Positions 1-7,608 are shown, numbered from the stretch's first letter. The stretch: 10,343 nt of DNA from Myxococcales bacterium (GCA_021848865.1 JAJZTO010000026.1:1-10343); one strand, 5' to 3'. The notes: generated from the sequence alone by a model not told the origin. Numbers and translations are program-made.

Positions 1-1
1 G

Positions 2-694
2 GTCCTGGGCGACTCCATCACCACCGACCACATCAGCCCGGCCGGCACCATCCGCCCCGCCTCGCCGGCCGGCCGCTACCTCACCGGCCTGGGCGTGGCC
101 CCGGCCGACTTCAACAGCTACGGCGCCCGGCGCGGCAACCACGAGGTCATGGTGCGCGGGACCTTCGCCAACGTCCGCATCCGGAACCTCCTGGTGCCGG
201 GCGTCGAGGGGGGCGTGACCGTCCACCAGCCCTCCGGCGAGCGGATGACGGTCCACCAGGCCTCGCTGCGCTACGCCGCCGAGGGCGTCCCGCTGCTGGT
301 CCTGGCGGGCAAGGAGTACGGCACCGGCTCCTCGCGCGACTGGGCCGCCAAGGGGACGCGGCTGCTCGGCGTCCGGGCGGTGGTGGCCCGCTCCTTCGAG
401 CGCATCCACCGGGCGAACCTGGTGGGCATGGGGGTGCTCCCGCTGCAGCTGCCCGAGGGCGCGGCGCCGGAGGCGATGGGGCTCGACGGCACCGAGACCT
501 ACGACCTCGGCGGGCTCGACGGCCCGCTCTCGCCGCGCCAGCCGGCCGAGCTCCGGATCCGGCGGGCGGGCGGCCGGGAGGAGGCCGTCCCGCTCACCCT
601 GCGCATCGACACGCCGCTCGAGGTCCGCACCTTCCGGCACGGCGGCATCCTCCCCCAGGTGCTCCGGCAGCTCCTCGGCGGCGGCCCGGCCTGA
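2..694 (+). CDS. acnA: Aconitate hydratase A, C-terminal part (5' end outside window)
   Basis: This is the last 230 residues of an AcnA/IRP1-family aconitase, which interconverts citrate and isocitrate in the TCA cycle using a [4Fe-4S] cluster. The reading frame is open from the first bases, so the gene begins upstream of the window and the cluster-binding cysteines are not visible. The visible part is the swivel domain (domain 4). It opens with GDSITTDHISPAGTI, followed by NSYGARRGNHEVMVRGTFAN, then the substrate-binding loop YGTGSSRDWAAKG with its conserved serine and arginine, and SFERIHRANLVGMGVLPLQ. These match the C-terminus of E. coli AcnA almost block for block; AcnB and the small-subunit homoaconitase/isopropylmalate isomerase families are arranged differently. 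The end is intact, with a TGA stop and a GC-rich hairpin right after it. Citrate synthase lies about 800 bases downstream, so two consecutive TCA steps are nearly adjacent. Confidence 0.96.
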   Translation, partial: VLGDSITTDHISPAGTIRPASPAGRYLTGLGVAPADFNSYGARRGNHEVMVRGTFANVRIRNLLVPGVEGGVTVHQPSGERMTVHQASLRYAAEGVPLLVLAGKEYGTGSSRDWAAKGTRLLGVRAVVARSFERIHRANLVGMGVLPLQLPEGAAPEAMGLDGTETYDLGGLDGPLSPRQPAELRIRRAGGREEAVPLTLRIDTPLEVRTFRHGGILPQVLRQLLGGGPA

Positions 695-720
695 GCGCCG
701 GCGGGGAGCGGCGCCGGCGC
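695..720 (+). terminator. GC-rich hairpin directly after aconitase stop
   Basis: GCGCCGGCG (695-703) pairs perfectly with CGCCGGCGC (712-720), giving a 9-bp stem around an 8-nt loop that starts one base after the aconitase stop. No T-run follows, so it is not a classical intrinsic terminator. In a genome this rich in GC it may still pause or end transcription, or protect the 3' end of the mRNA. Confidence 0.4.
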
Positions 721-725
721 CGCCC

Positions 726-747
726 TGTCAGACCCCGCTGCTAGCGT
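726..747 (+). promoter_or_regulatory. Candidate RecA-NDp/PafBC-type DNA-damage promoter
   Basis: TGTCAG (726-731) and TAGCGT (742-747) are separated by exactly 10 bases. This follows the published pattern of the LexA-independent damage promoter first described upstream of mycobacterial recA: TTGTCRGTG, eight bases, TAN3T, later tied to the WYL-domain activator PafBC. Here the first T is C, and the TG after TGTCRG is AC; the core TGTCAG, the spacing and TAN3T all fit. Transcription from here would start near 753 and leave a leader of about 55 bases before the zinc-ribbon gene at 808. The match is seen in the sequence. That the motif functions this way in this organism is inference; it could also be an ordinary weak promoter. 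Confidence 0.42.
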
Positions 748-807
748 TCACGGCCCCGCACCCGGCCCGCTCGCGCCGGGGCCGCACGTGACCCGAGGAG
801 ACGCTCC

Positions 808-1266
808 ATGGCCGTGAAGGTGATGGTTGCCCCTGCGATCGCCCAGGGCGAGCTCGAGCCCGCCCGGGCCCGCCGCCCGGCGGCCGACCCTGCGCGGGCG
901 CGGGCGCAACCGGAGGAGAAGCGGAAGCCCCGGCGCCGGAAGTCGGCGGTCTACGACGCCGACGGCAACGAGGTCTTCCTCACCCTCATGTGCCTGAAGT
1001 GCCACAAGATGCGGCCGCTCTCGCAGTTCGGCCTGCGGAAGATGGCCGACGGCGCCATCCGCAACCAGCCCTGGTGCCGGACCTGCCGTTCGGGCGCCTC
1101 GCCCAAGGCGCGCAGGGAGTCCGCAGTTCCGGAGGAGTCCTTCGTCCCTGCGGAGTCCCCGGAGGCCGGCCCCGGGGAGGGCGGCACCGCCGGGACGGCC
1201 GCGCCGAACGACCCCGGAACGCTCGCCGCCCAGATCGCGACGGCCCTGTACCGCGGGCGCGGCTAG
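808..1266 (+). CDS. Small basic zinc-ribbon protein, function unknown
   Basis: This 152-residue protein has one recognisable module: C62-x2-C65 and C90-x2-C93, separated by 24 residues rich in Lys/Arg, with the form CLKCHKMRPLSQF ... PWCRTCR. Paired CxxC knuckles of this shape bind structural zinc and are frequent in small nucleic-acid-binding proteins and in the N-terminal zinc part of phage endonuclease VII-like proteins. No nuclease active site is visible here. Residues 1-48 form a Pro/Ala/Arg-rich, very basic and probably disordered tail (EEKRKPRRRKS). Residues 96-140 are Pro/Glu/Gly-rich and also probably disordered, ending in a short helix. The ATG at 808 is supported by GAGGAG at 795-800, seven bases upstream. 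The gene sits alone between aconitase and citrate synthase, with its own candidate damage-type promoter. A DNA- or RNA-binding role is an inference; I do not recognise a named family. Confidence 0.75.
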   Translation: MAVKVMVAPAIAQGELEPARARRPAADPARARAQPEEKRKPRRRKSAVYDADGNEVFLTLMCLKCHKMRPLSQFGLRKMADGAIRNQPWCRTCRSGASPKARRESAVPEESFVPAESPEAGPGEGGTAGTAAPNDPGTLAAQIATALYRGRG

Positions 1267-1348
1267 GCGGATCCGGGCGATCGGGGGGGGTCTCGCTGGC
1301 CTGATCGGCCTGCGACAAAGGGCGCGGATCGCGTAACCGCCCCGACCG

Positions 1349-1362
1349 GGGAGATATTTCCC
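1349..1362. promoter_or_regulatory. Imperfect palindrome in the citrate synthase upstream region
   Basis: GGGAGATATTTCCC is a 14-base palindrome with one mismatched pair, centred on ATAT. It lies about 140 bases upstream of the citrate synthase start, in a stretch clearly poorer in GC than its surroundings. It looks like an operator for a dimeric regulator, but I cannot name one. Confidence 0.25.
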
Positions 1363-1381
1363 AAATCGGCACCGGAAGTCG

Positions 1382-1399
1382 ATGAGTTAGCCCACTCAT
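1382..1399. promoter_or_regulatory. Perfect dyad next to the citrate synthase promoter (candidate operator)
   Basis: ATGAGT (1382-1387) and ACTCAT (1394-1399) are perfect inverted repeats separated by six bases. The dyad ends three bases before the candidate -35 element at 1403. The size, symmetry and position suit a binding site for a dimeric transcription factor, more probably an activator since it lies just upstream of the promoter. The regulator is unknown. Confidence 0.35.
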
Positions 1400-1402
1400 T
1401 CG

Positions 1403-1432
1403 TTGCCACTTTCAACGATACCCATGTAAGCT
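1403..1432 (+). promoter_or_regulatory. Candidate sigma-70-like promoter for citrate synthase
   Basis: TTGCCA (1403-1408, five of six matches to the -35 consensus) is followed after 18 bases by TAAGCT (1427-1432, a poor -10 with three of six matches). Transcription would start near 1439, giving a leader of roughly 58 bases before the ATG at 1497. The region has lower GC than anything nearby, which supports promoter activity. The weak -10 would fit dependence on an activator bound at the adjacent dyad. Confidence 0.35.
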
Positions 1433-1496
1433 GCGCCACCCGATTCTCCCGCGCTCTCAGCATCCAATCACAGTCCTGCCCGTCCACGGAGCGATC

Positions 1497-2825
1497 ATGG
1501 CCAATACCCTGAAGGCGAAGCTCAAGGAGAAGATCGAGGCGTTCCGGCCTCGCGTCACCAAGCTCACCAAGGAACTCGGCGAGATCGTCATCGACAAGGT
1601 GAACATCGGCCAGTGCATCGGCGGCGCCCGCGACGTCCGCTGCCTGGTGACCGACATCTCCTACCTCGATCCGCAGGAAGGCATCCGCTTCCGCGGCAAG
1701 ACCATCCCCGAGACCTTCGCCGCGCTGCCCAAGGTGCCCGGCAAGGAGCAGCCCTTCGTCGAGGGCTTCTTCTACTTCCTGCTCACCGGCGAAGTGCCGA
1801 CGATGGCCCAGACCCTCGAGGTGGTGGAGGACTGGAAGGCCCGCTCGCAGATCCCGCAGTACGTCATCGACGTCCTGCGCGCCATGCCGCGCGACAGCCA
1901 CCCGATGACGATGCTCTCCACCGCGGTGCTGTCGATGCAGCGCGACTCGATCTTCGCCAGGCGCTACGGCGAGGGCGGGCTGAAGAAGACCGACATGTGG
2001 GATCCCATGTACGAGGATTCCATGAACCTGCTGGCGAAGCTGCCGCCCATCGCCGCGTACATCTACCGGATGAAGTACAAGGGCGACACCATCATCCAGC
2101 CGGATCCCAAGCTGGACTGGGGCGGGAACTTCGCCCACATGATGGGGGTGCCGCCGCCGTACGACGAGGTGGCGCGCATGTACTTCTGCCTGCACTCGGA
2201 CCACGAGTCGGGCAACGTCTCCGCCCACACCACCCACCTGGTGGCCTCGGCCCTCTCCGACGCCTACTACAGCTACTCCGCCGGCCTGAACGGCCTGGCC
2301 GGCCCGCTCCACGGCCTGGCCAACCAGGAGGTGCTGGGCTGGATCCAGGGCGTGATGAAGAAGCTGAACAACAAGGTCCCGACCGAGGCGGAGCTGGAGA
2401 AGTTCCTCTGGGACACGCTGAACGGCGGCCAGGTGATCCCGGGCTACGGCCACGCGGTGCTCCGCAAGACCGACCCGCGCTACACCGCCCAGAACGAGTA
2501 CGCCAAGAAGTACCTGCCCGACGACCCGCTCTTCCAGCTCGTCAACATGATCTACAAGGTGGCCCCGGGCGTCCTCACCAAGCACGGCAAGACCAAGAAC
2601 CCGTGGCCCAACGTGGACGCGCACTCGGGCGTGATCCAGTGGCACTACGGCGTCCGCGAGTGGGACTTCTACACGGTCCTCTTCGGCGTCGGCCGCGCCC
2701 TGGGCGTGCTCGCCAACATCACCTGGGACCGCGGCCTGGGCTACGCCATCGAGCGGCCCAAGTCGGTGACCACCGAGATGCTGGAGAAGTGGGCCGCCGA
2801 GGGCGGCCGCAAGGGCGTCGAGTAG
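1497..2825 (+). CDS. gltA: Citrate (Si)-synthase, eukaryotic (mitochondrial-like) type
   Basis: A complete 442-residue citrate synthase that condenses oxaloacetate and acetyl-CoA to citrate. It closely resembles pig-heart mitochondrial citrate synthase rather than the usual bacterial hexameric GltA. Shared blocks include NVSAHTTHLVASALSDAYYS, GLNGLAGPLHGLANQEVL, PGYGHAVLRKTDPRY, NPWPNVDAHSG and LFGVGRALGVLA. The three catalytic residues of the family are present: H272 (PLHG), H319 (GYGH) and D374 (NVDAHSG). There is no mitochondrial-type leader; the protein starts at the ATG preceded by GGAG (1488-1491) with a 5-base spacer. Eukaryote-like citrate synthases have been characterised in Geobacter sulfurreducens, so this type is expected in this part of the tree. 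The gene has its own upstream regulatory region and terminator and appears monocistronic. The symbol gltA is used by function; the protein does not belong to the E. coli-like subfamily. Confidence 0.97.
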   Translation: MANTLKAKLKEKIEAFRPRVTKLTKELGEIVIDKVNIGQCIGGARDVRCLVTDISYLDPQEGIRFRGKTIPETFAALPKVPGKEQPFVEGFFYFLLTGEVPTMAQTLEVVEDWKARSQIPQYVIDVLRAMPRDSHPMTMLSTAVLSMQRDSIFARRYGEGGLKKTDMWDPMYEDSMNLLAKLPPIAAYIYRMKYKGDTIIQPDPKLDWGGNFAHMMGVPPPYDEVARMYFCLHSDHESGNVSAHTTHLVASALSDAYYSYSAGLNGLAGPLHGLANQEVLGWIQGVMKKLNNKVPTEAELEKFLWDTLNGGQVIPGYGHAVLRKTDPRYTAQNEYAKKYLPDDPLFQLVNMIYKVAPGVLTKHGKTKNPWPNVDAHSGVIQWHYGVREWDFYTVLFGVGRALGVLANITWDRGLGYAIERPKSVTTEMLEKWAAEGGRKGVE

Positions 2826-2848
2826 CCCCGGCCGGCTCCTCGGCACAC

Positions 2849-2886
2849 GGGCCGTCCGCCTCCTTCCCGGGCGGACGGCCCTTTTT
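2849..2886 (+). terminator. Rho-independent terminator of citrate synthase
   Basis: GGGCCGTCCGCC (2849-2860) pairs perfectly with GGCGGACGGCCC (2870-2881), a 12-bp stem with a 9-nt loop, followed at once by five Ts (2882-2886). It begins 24 bases after the citrate synthase stop. This is the only classical intrinsic terminator in the window and separates citrate synthase from the next transcription unit. Confidence 0.93.
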
Positions 2887-2952
2887 CGCTTCTGGATGGC
2901 GGCCCGGTGATGTGTTTTCCTCGGGAACCGGCGGGAGGAGCGCGGCGGCGCC

Positions 2953-5900
2953 ATGATCGTTCAGCAGGCATTGCCCTTCGGCGGGCTGGCGGCGGCCTGG
3001 AGCCGCGCCGGGGCGCCCGCCGCCGACCTGGTGGACGCCACCCGGGAGGCGCTGGCCACGGTCCAGCCCCAGGACCTCGCCGAGGTGGCCCGGCTCACCG
3101 AGACGCTGGTGGGGCGGGCCCAGCAGGAGTCCTCCCGCGCCGGCGCCCGCCGCGCCCTCTTCACGCTGCTCGACGCGGTCCGCCGCCGCTTCTTCACCGA
3201 GGCGATGCGGCCCGGGGACGTGGAGCCCTGGACCCGGCTGCTGCTGCCGGTGATCGAGCGGGCCGACTACACCTTCGGCGAGCTGCTGCGCTCCCGCGAG
3301 GAGACCGACCCGCGCACCGTGGCCATCCGGGTGCTGGGGAGCGACGCCGGCGAGCTCACCGTGGCCGACCTGGCCCGGCGCACCCGCGCCATCGCCCGGG
3401 GCCTGCTGGCCCTGCAGCGGGACGAGCCGGAGCCGCGGGTCGCCATCCTCTCCGAGAACGGGCTGGAGGCGGCCCTCTGCGACCTGGCCTGCCTCTCCAA
3501 CGGCATCGTCAGCTTCCCGCTGCCGGCCAACGCGGTGCCGGAGCAGGTGGTGTGGATGCTGCGCCACTCCGGGGCGCGGGTGCTGCTCTGCTCCGACGAG
3601 GAGCAGGCCTCCAAGGTGCTCCCCTCGCTGGGCAGCCTCCCGGAGCTGAAGTCGGTGGTGGTCTTCTCCCGGCCCTGCGCCGAGCGGCACGGGCTGCTCT
3701 CGCTCGACCAGATGGTGGGCCAGGGCGGCGGCGCCTTCGACGACGCCGAGCGGGCGGCGCGGGCGGCGGCGGTGCGGAGCCGCGACCTCGCCACGGTGAT
3801 GTACACCTCGGGCACCACCGGGACGCCCAAGGGCATCCGCTTCGACCACCTGAACATCGTCTCCAAGCGGCTCTGCCGGGGCCTGGCGCTGCCCTCGGTG
3901 GGCGACGGCGACACCTTCCTCTGCTACCTGCCGCTCTACCACACCTTCGGCCGCTGGTTCGAGCTGGCCGGGACGCTGTGGTGGGGGGCCACCTACGTCT
4001 TCGCCCGCTCCACCGCCCAGGCCTCGCTGCTCGAGGACTTCAAGGCGGTGCGCCCCACCCTCTTCATCAGCGTGCCCAAGAAGTGGCTGGAGCTGCACGA
4101 GGCGGCGGCGCGGGAGTCCTCCTCCGACGACGCCGAGGAGGTGGCCGCCAACCTCCGGGCCCTCACCGGCGGGCGGCTGCGGCTCGGCCTCTCGGCGGCC
4201 GGCTACCTCGACCCGGTGGTCTTCCGGGCCTTCCACCGCGCCGGGGTGGAGCTCTGCTCCGGCTACGGCATGACCGAGGCCACCGGCGGCATCCTCATGA
4301 CCCCGGTGGGCGAGTACGTGGACGGCTCGGTGGGCAAGCCCCTGCCCGGCATCGAGTGCCGCATCGCCGAGGACGCCGAGCTCATGCTGCGCGGCCCCTA
4401 CGTCTCGCCGGGCTACTTCAAGCCCACGCCCGAGGAGGCGGCGGCCCACGAGCCCGACGGCTGGTTCCACACCGGCGACCTCTTCCAGGTGGACGAGCAG
4501 GGCCACTACCGCATCACCGGCCGGAAGAAGGAGATCTACAAGAACCGCATGGGGCAGACCATCGCCCCGCAGCGGGTGGAGAACCTGTTCCGCGACTTCG
4601 ACGCCGTGGCCCAGGCCTTCCTGGTCGGCGATCACCGCGAGTACAACACCCTGCTCATCTGGCCGAACTTCCAGGCCCAGCCCTCGCTCCGGGAGCTCGA
4701 GCCGGAGGCGCTCCAGGAGCTGCTCTCGTCGCTGGTGGCCAGCGCCAACCGCTTCCTCGCCCCCTTCGAGCGGGTGGTCTCGTTCCAGCTGCTGCCGCGC
4801 GCCCTCGACGAGGAGCACGGCGAGCTCACCGCCAAGCACACCTTCAAGCGCGAGGTGGTGGAGAAGAACTGGAAGGATCTCATCGACCGGATGTACGTCC
4901 AGAAGCACCTGGCGCTCTCGGTCGAGGGCGGCTTCCTGCGCATCCCGAACTGGGTGCTGCGGGAGATGGGCATCCTCCAGCACGAGGTGGTGCTGAAGGA
5001 CGGGCGGCTGCTGGCCCGCGGCACGTCGCTGGCGGTGGGCACCGACCCCTCGGCCCCGGGCGCGCTGCGCATCGGCGACCTGGCCTACGTGGCCGACGGC
5101 TCGGTGGTGGACCTGGGGGCGGTGCTGGCCTCGCCCCCGCTCTGGCTCGGCAACGAGGCGCTGCGCGCGTTCCTGGGGGAGGAGGCCTTCCGGTCGCTGG
5201 TGTCGCGGCGGCGCAAGGCCGCCGGGACCCTGCGGCTCGACGCCCGCCTCTGGACCCCGCCCGCGCCCGAGCGGCTGCCGCAGCTCCTCGAGCGGGTGGA
5301 CCGCGAGGAGGTGGGCTTCGACTCCATCCACGCCGCGGGCGAGGTGCTGCGGGCCGAGCGGCCGGAGGCCCGGCGGGCGGTGATCCACCTGCAGCTCGGG
5401 CTGGCCGGGGGCCGCTCCGAGCACGCCGCCCTGTGCCGCGCCCTGCTGCGCCGCGCCGCCGACTCGCCCGACGAGGAGATCCGCCGGCTGGCCCTGCGGG
5501 TGCTGCTCCCCGAGGAGGAGCCGGAGCAGACGCTCCTCACCCTGCGCGCCTTCCTGGACCGGCTCGGGCCGCTGGCGCTGCGCGACGAGGACCTGGCGGT
5601 GCTGGGGGAGCGCGGCCTCTCCGACGTCCAGGCCCAGCGGCTGGCGGCCCACCTCTCCTCCGACGCCGCCTGGAACGCCTCCGACGTCTCCGACCGGCGG
5701 CTGCTGGTCGGCACCATGCGGCTGCTCACCGCCTTCGCGGTGGCCCACCCGCGCTGGTACGCGCCGGTGCGGGTGCCGCTGGCGCGCCTCTCGCTGCACG
5801 GCGACCAGGAGATCGCCGCCCGGGCCTCGGAGGAGCACGACCGGCTGCGGCGCGGCTTCACCCACTGGATCGGCCCGAACCTCCGGCTCGCCATCGACCC

Positions 5901-7608
5901 CGAGACCGGCATCGAGTACGGCTGGAAGGAGGTGGTGGCCTTCGAGCACGGCATCCCGGGCGCCACCCGCGAGCTGCTCCTGCGCGCCATGGCCGACACC
6001 ACCCTGGTGCGCGCCAGCGTCTTCCTCTTCGGCCACGGCGCCCTCATCAGCCTCGCCGACCTGCCGCCCGGCGGCGCCTCGGTGAGCCACCTGGGCACCC
6101 GGCTGGGCAAGTCGGTCTACCGGCTCTCGCTCCACACCCGCGCCCGGGAGAGCCACGACGTGGCGGTGAACCTGGTGGAGTCGATGCACCCGGCGGAGCT
6201 CCGCGAGGAGATCACCTGGCTGCTCGCCTCGGGCGCGCCGCCGCCGCTGGTGGAGGCCTTCGGCGGCTACTACCCGGAGTACGGCATCTTCACCGAGGAG
6301 TTCATCCCCGGCGAGCACGTGGCCCGCCAGGTGGCCCGGCTGGAGCGGCAGGGGGAGAAGAAGCGGCTGAAGAACCTCTGGCCCTTCCTGGCCTGGACCT
6401 CGCTCACCGCCCACGTCGCCTTCTGGGACCGCACCGGGCGGCGGCTGGCGCTGCGCGACCCGTCGCCCGAGGCCTTCATCGTCCCCTCGCACGACTACCA
6501 CTCCGGCGCGCGGCTGGTCTCCATCTCCGACCGCTGCCCCTGCGAGGGCTTCGGCGAGGTGCTGGACCGGTTCGCCTCCGCCTTCCTGGCGCCGGTGGAG
6601 CACGGTCGGCCCGAGCTGCAGGGCGAGGTGACCGAGGAGGTCCTCTTCTCGGCGGTGGTGGAGGCGCTGGGCCTGGAGCGGGCCCTGGCCCTGCTGGACC
6701 GCGAGCGGACCGGGAGCCGCGGCGCGGCGGTGGAGCAGTTCCTGGCCCGCGTCCGGAACGAGGGCTACACCCCGCAGCGGGTGTTCTTCGCCATCCGGCG
6801 CTACGCCCGCTGGCTGGCGGTGAACCCGAACGCCACCGTGGACGCGCGCGGCAAGATGGAGGCCGAGCTCTGGGGCACCTACCGGCTGGCGGAGACGGTC
6901 GAGGAGTGGCCCGACACCCGCGTCCGCTTCTTCCGCCACACCGTCTTCGCCGACGCCCGCCCCGAGGTGGCCGAGGCGCTGGACCGGCTCATGGCCCGGG
7001 CCCGGGCGCTGAAGCCCGGGGCGCTCGACCTCGAGGAGCACGTGGCGGCGCTGCGCTTCTCGGTGAAGCCCACGCCGGACGAGGACTGGTTCCTGGCGCG
7101 GCTCACCTACCCGTACCTCACCCCGGGCGACGACGTGGCCCTCATCTCCCTGCCCCAGGGCACGCGGCGCGTCACCGAGCCGGTGCTGGGGCTGGTGGAC
7201 GAGGCCGGCGAGCGCTACTACGTGCGCGGCCCGGTGAGCCCGCGGGAGGTGGCGCGGCTGCTGCAGATCTTCCACGAGTCGCAGCTGCCGGTCTCCTTCT
7301 CGGCCGAGCACGAGTTCCTGCTGGCCATCGACACCAAGGACGCGGTCATCGGCGGCGTCTTCTACCAGGTGCGCTCGCCGGAGCGGGTCCACATGGAGAA
7401 GGTGGCGGTGGCGCGCAAGGCCCGCGGCCAGGGGATCAGCGACGGGCTGATGCGCGAGCTGGTGCGGCGGCTGCGCTCCCGCGGCGCCACCGCCCTGGAG
7501 ACCGGCTACTACCAGCCCGAGTACCTCAAGCGGTACGGCTTCCGGACCGACCCCGGCTCCGGGGGCCTGGTGCTGGACCTCACCGCCAGGCCGGAGTTCA
7601 AGTGGTGA
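2953..7608 (+). CDS. Multidomain long-chain acyl-CoA synthetase / kinase-like / GNAT acyltransferase fusion
   Basis: A 1551-residue protein, more than twice the usual length of an acyl-CoA synthetase. Residues about 95-640 form an AMP-forming (ANL) adenylating domain: P-loop YTSGTTGTPKG (284-294), LPLYHTFGR (326 on), GYGMTEATG (437-445), GWFHTGDL (503-510), hinge GRKKEIYKNRMGQ (from 523) and the A10 region GELTAKHTFKR (623-633). The order and style fit the long-chain fatty acyl-CoA synthetase branch. Residues about 640-960 are mostly helical and possibly HEAT-like. Residues about 1040-1200 resemble a degenerate protein kinase: VAVN (1070-1073) where VAVK is expected, ELREEI as helix C, hinge FTEEFIPGE, LRDPSPEAF (1167-1175) at the catalytic loop and ISDR (1191-1194) at DFG. 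Residues about 1421-1551 are a GNAT domain with acetyl-CoA motif A, VARKARGQG (1486-1494). No signal peptide or membrane segment is seen, so it is probably cytosolic. The ATG has GGGAGGAG (2933-2940) twelve bases upstream, a longish spacer, but no other in-frame start lies between. The physiological substrates are unknown. Confidence 0.9.
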   Translation: MIVQQALPFGGLAAAWSRAGAPAADLVDATREALATVQPQDLAEVARLTETLVGRAQQESSRAGARRALFTLLDAVRRRFFTEAMRPGDVEPWTRLLLPVIERADYTFGELLRSREETDPRTVAIRVLGSDAGELTVADLARRTRAIARGLLALQRDEPEPRVAILSENGLEAALCDLACLSNGIVSFPLPANAVPEQVVWMLRHSGARVLLCSDEEQASKVLPSLGSLPELKSVVVFSRPCAERHGLLSLDQMVGQGGGAFDDAERAARAAAVRSRDLATVMYTSGTTGTPKGIRFDHLNIVSKRLCRGLALPSVGDGDTFLCYLPLYHTFGRWFELAGTLWWGATYVFARSTAQASLLEDFKAVRPTLFISVPKKWLELHEAAARESSSDDAEEVAANLRALTGGRLRLGLSAAGYLDPVVFRAFHRAGVELCSGYGMTEATGGILMTPVGEYVDGSVGKPLPGIECRIAEDAELMLRGPYVSPGYFKPTPEEAAAHEPDGWFHTGDLFQVDEQGHYRITGRKKEIYKNRMGQTIAPQRVENLFRDFDAVAQAFLVGDHREYNTLLIWPNFQAQPSLRELEPEALQELLSSLVASANRFLAPFERVVSFQLLPRALDEEHGELTAKHTFKREVVEKNWKDLIDRMYVQKHLALSVEGGFLRIPNWVLREMGILQHEVVLKDGRLLARGTSLAVGTDPSAPGALRIGDLAYVADGSVVDLGAVLASPPLWLGNEALRAFLGEEAFRSLVSRRRKAAGTLRLDARLWTPPAPERLPQLLERVDREEVGFDSIHAAGEVLRAERPEARRAVIHLQLGLAGGRSEHAALCRALLRRAADSPDEEIRRLALRVLLPEEEPEQTLLTLRAFLDRLGPLALRDEDLAVLGERGLSDVQAQRLAAHLSSDAAWNASDVSDRRLLVGTMRLLTAFAVAHPRWYAPVRVPLARLSLHGDQEIAARASEEHDRLRRGFTHWIGPNLRLAIDPETGIEYGWKEVVAFEHGIPGATRELLLRAMADTTLVRASVFLFGHGALISLADLPPGGASVSHLGTRLGKSVYRLSLHTRARESHDVAVNLVESMHPAELREEITWLLASGAPPPLVEAFGGYYPEYGIFTEEFIPGEHVARQVARLERQGEKKRLKNLWPFLAWTSLTAHVAFWDRTGRRLALRDPSPEAFIVPSHDYHSGARLVSISDRCPCEGFGEVLDRFASAFLAPVEHGRPELQGEVTEEVLFSAVVEALGLERALALLDRERTGSRGAAVEQFLARVRNEGYTPQRVFFAIRRYARWLAVNPNATVDARGKMEAELWGTYRLAETVEEWPDTRVRFFRHTVFADARPEVAEALDRLMARARALKPGALDLEEHVAALRFSVKPTPDEDWFLARLTYPYLTPGDDVALISLPQGTRRVTEPVLGLVDEAGERYYVRGPVSPREVARLLQIFHESQLPVSFSAEHEFLLAIDTKDAVIGGVFYQVRSPERVHMEKVAVARKARGQGISDGLMRELVRRLRSRGATALETGYYQPEYLKRYGFRTDPGSGGLVLDLTARPEFKW

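Noticed and set aside
1283..1290. Run of eight G after the zinc-ribbon stop, considered as a phase-variation tract
   Set aside because: It lies outside the coding region and is not placed within a promoter spacer that I can identify, so there is no sign it switches anything.
2887..2952. Promoter for the acyl-CoA synthetase/homocitrate synthase unit
   Set aside because: The terminator just upstream implies a promoter here, but no convincing -35/-10 pair is visible in the 66 bases; I could not support a site.
1263..2954. Minus-strand open frame of 563 codons opposite citrate synthase
   Set aside because: It crosses the strong terminator and promoter region, has no recognisable domain, and mirrors the real gene's codons.
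2719..7392. Minus-strand open frame of 1557 codons opposite the acyl-CoA synthetase fusion
   Set aside because: Its translation is low-complexity (long runs of Gly, Leu, Val, Arg, Glu, His) with no recognisable motif. It is the usual antisense shadow of a high-GC gene whose third positions are G or C.
2907..7604. Plus-strand open frame that merges upstream with the homocitrate synthase frame
   Set aside because: The part before 7602 is Arg/Gly/Pro/Ala-rich nonsense overlapping the synthetase in another frame. Homology to homocitrate synthase begins only after the GTG at 7602/7605.
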